64,000 bases of DNA, taken from contig CM039187.1 of the NCBI GenBank assembly GCA_008360975.2, positions 16,199,094 to 16,263,093 on the forward strand, in the 5' to 3' direction. Shown here piece after piece: positions 63,559 through 64,000 of this stretch. The stretch comes from Lichenostomus cassidix (lineage: Eukaryota; Chordata; Aves; Passeriformes; Meliphagidae). Within the stretch, counting starts at the first letter, position 1. Every line of letters starts with the position of its first letter. Under the pieces are notes generated by a model that did not search any database, was not told where the DNA came from, and saw nothing but the letters and a program-made list of their open reading frames with translations. A program made the translations under genes and the position numbers.

Positions 63559-63701
63559 TAAAGAACCAGGGATATCCAGAGGACAAGAAATGTCTGTTGA
63601 ATACAGCCTTCTCTTAGCTCGTTTTGGCTTGAGCTCATTTTCTTTGACATTTTCTGGTTCTGCAGACTTGGGAGAGCTTATTGTCTCAATAAGCTTCTTT
63701 G
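63559..63701 (-). CDS. KIF20B: KIF20B penultimate coding exon (partial gene)
   Basis: This 143-bp exon encodes part of the C-terminal tail of KIF20B (MPHOSPH1), a plus-end-directed kinesin-6 motor needed for completing cytokinesis at the midbody and also used in neuronal morphogenesis (family knowledge). On the minus strand it starts after a pyrimidine-rich acceptor ending CTTCTAG and ends at a consensus donor GTAAGT (63553-63558). The first two bases complete a codon begun in the previous exon, and 47 full codons follow. Visible features are a KKLIET start, an S-P-K site that could be a proline-directed phosphosite, the basic stretch KPKRAKRRLY, and a DISCPLDIPG segment. The human tail, as I recall it, has the same order: KKIIET, PKRAKRKLY, then an SPIDI-like segment. 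The motor head and coiled coil lie beyond the right edge, because 63702-64000 reads as intron. An in-frame ATG upstream (63733-63735) lies in that intron and is not a real start. The assignment is from recognition, not a search. Confidence 0.85.
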
Positions 63702-64000
63702 CTAGAAGACAAATTTTACCATAAATACATGTCATGGCTCTGTGAGCCTCAAAATTCAGGAATAAAGCAAGCTTTATTAAAAGAGTTTAAAAATTAAACC
63801 AGTGTAGTCCAAAGTTCCAATATAAAAATTCAGAAGTGGTATTTGACTACCACAGTTTTCTGTAGCTGGAAGCAGTAGCTGCAGCTTCAGATGCAAAAGC
63901 TTAAAGGACACATTTAAGTAGCACATGAAAAATCAATTAGGATTCAGATCCCACTGAGATCTCACTTAGAGACTAAGTTGAACAGGTTTAACTTCTTTGT
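63702..64000 (-). other. KIF20B: KIF20B intron (partial, runs off window)
   Basis: Upstream of the penultimate KIF20B exon on the minus strand. It carries the acceptor polypyrimidine stretch next to 63702 and otherwise AT-rich sequence with stops in all frames. I looked for the preceding coding block of the kinesin tail and did not find it, so that exon must lie beyond position 64000. Confidence 0.7.

Noticed and set aside
63547..63735. 62-codon minus-strand frame taken as a complete small protein with its own ATG
   Set aside because: The ATG is in the intron upstream of the acceptor and the TAA is past the donor; the real coding part is the KIF20B exon 63559-63701.

Overview
The window looks like avian nuclear DNA, most likely songbird. 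It is AT-rich and CpG-poor, with no dense coding, operons or ribosome binding sites. Its recognisable repeats are 5'-truncated CR1 LINEs with the bird-type ATTCTRTG tail octamer and a class II (ERVK-type) solo LTR. Species cannot be fixed from what is here. 

Only one protein-coding gene can be supported, at the right edge on the minus strand. Two exons (63559-63701 and 63119-63196) join in phase and encode the C-terminal tail of a protein that I recognise as KIF20B (MPHOSPH1, a kinesin-6 mitotic motor). The last exon runs into a short 3' UTR with an ATTAAA signal near 62975. The remaining ~62 kb is therefore the downstream flank of KIF20B. In mammals KIF20B is followed by a long gene-poor interval before HTR7, and this window fits that picture (inference). 

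Layout, left to right: a CR1 relic (314-612); long unique AT-rich sequence with a GATA-motif cluster (8137-8174) and a 14-bp perfect hairpin (8955-8987); a CpG-richer pocket (about 25141-25440); a CR1 3' end beside an A/C-rich tract (27365-27669); a palindrome made of opposed CR1 tail octamers (39410-39433); two small tandem duplications (43012-43075, 49595-49622); a GT/AC imperfect hairpin (51477-51573); a complete solo LTR with a 6-bp target-site duplication (56324-56691); a C-run/A-run tract with G-quadruplex potential on the minus strand (57437-57571); a third CR1 3' end (59055-59322); a sharp CpG cluster ending in a splice-donor-like site on the plus strand (62424-62550); and the KIF20B 3' end. 

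Nearly all open reading frames of 60-170 codons in the window look like chance frames. None has recognisable domains, and the one covering 59039-59431 lies mostly over CR1. No tRNA, rRNA, snRNA or CRISPR was seen. The items best worth following up are the CpG cluster facing KIF20B as a possible lncRNA promoter, the hairpin at the KIF20B cleavage site, the solo LTR, and the recurring A/C-rich tracts. I found no convincing evidence of an unknown multi-gene system.
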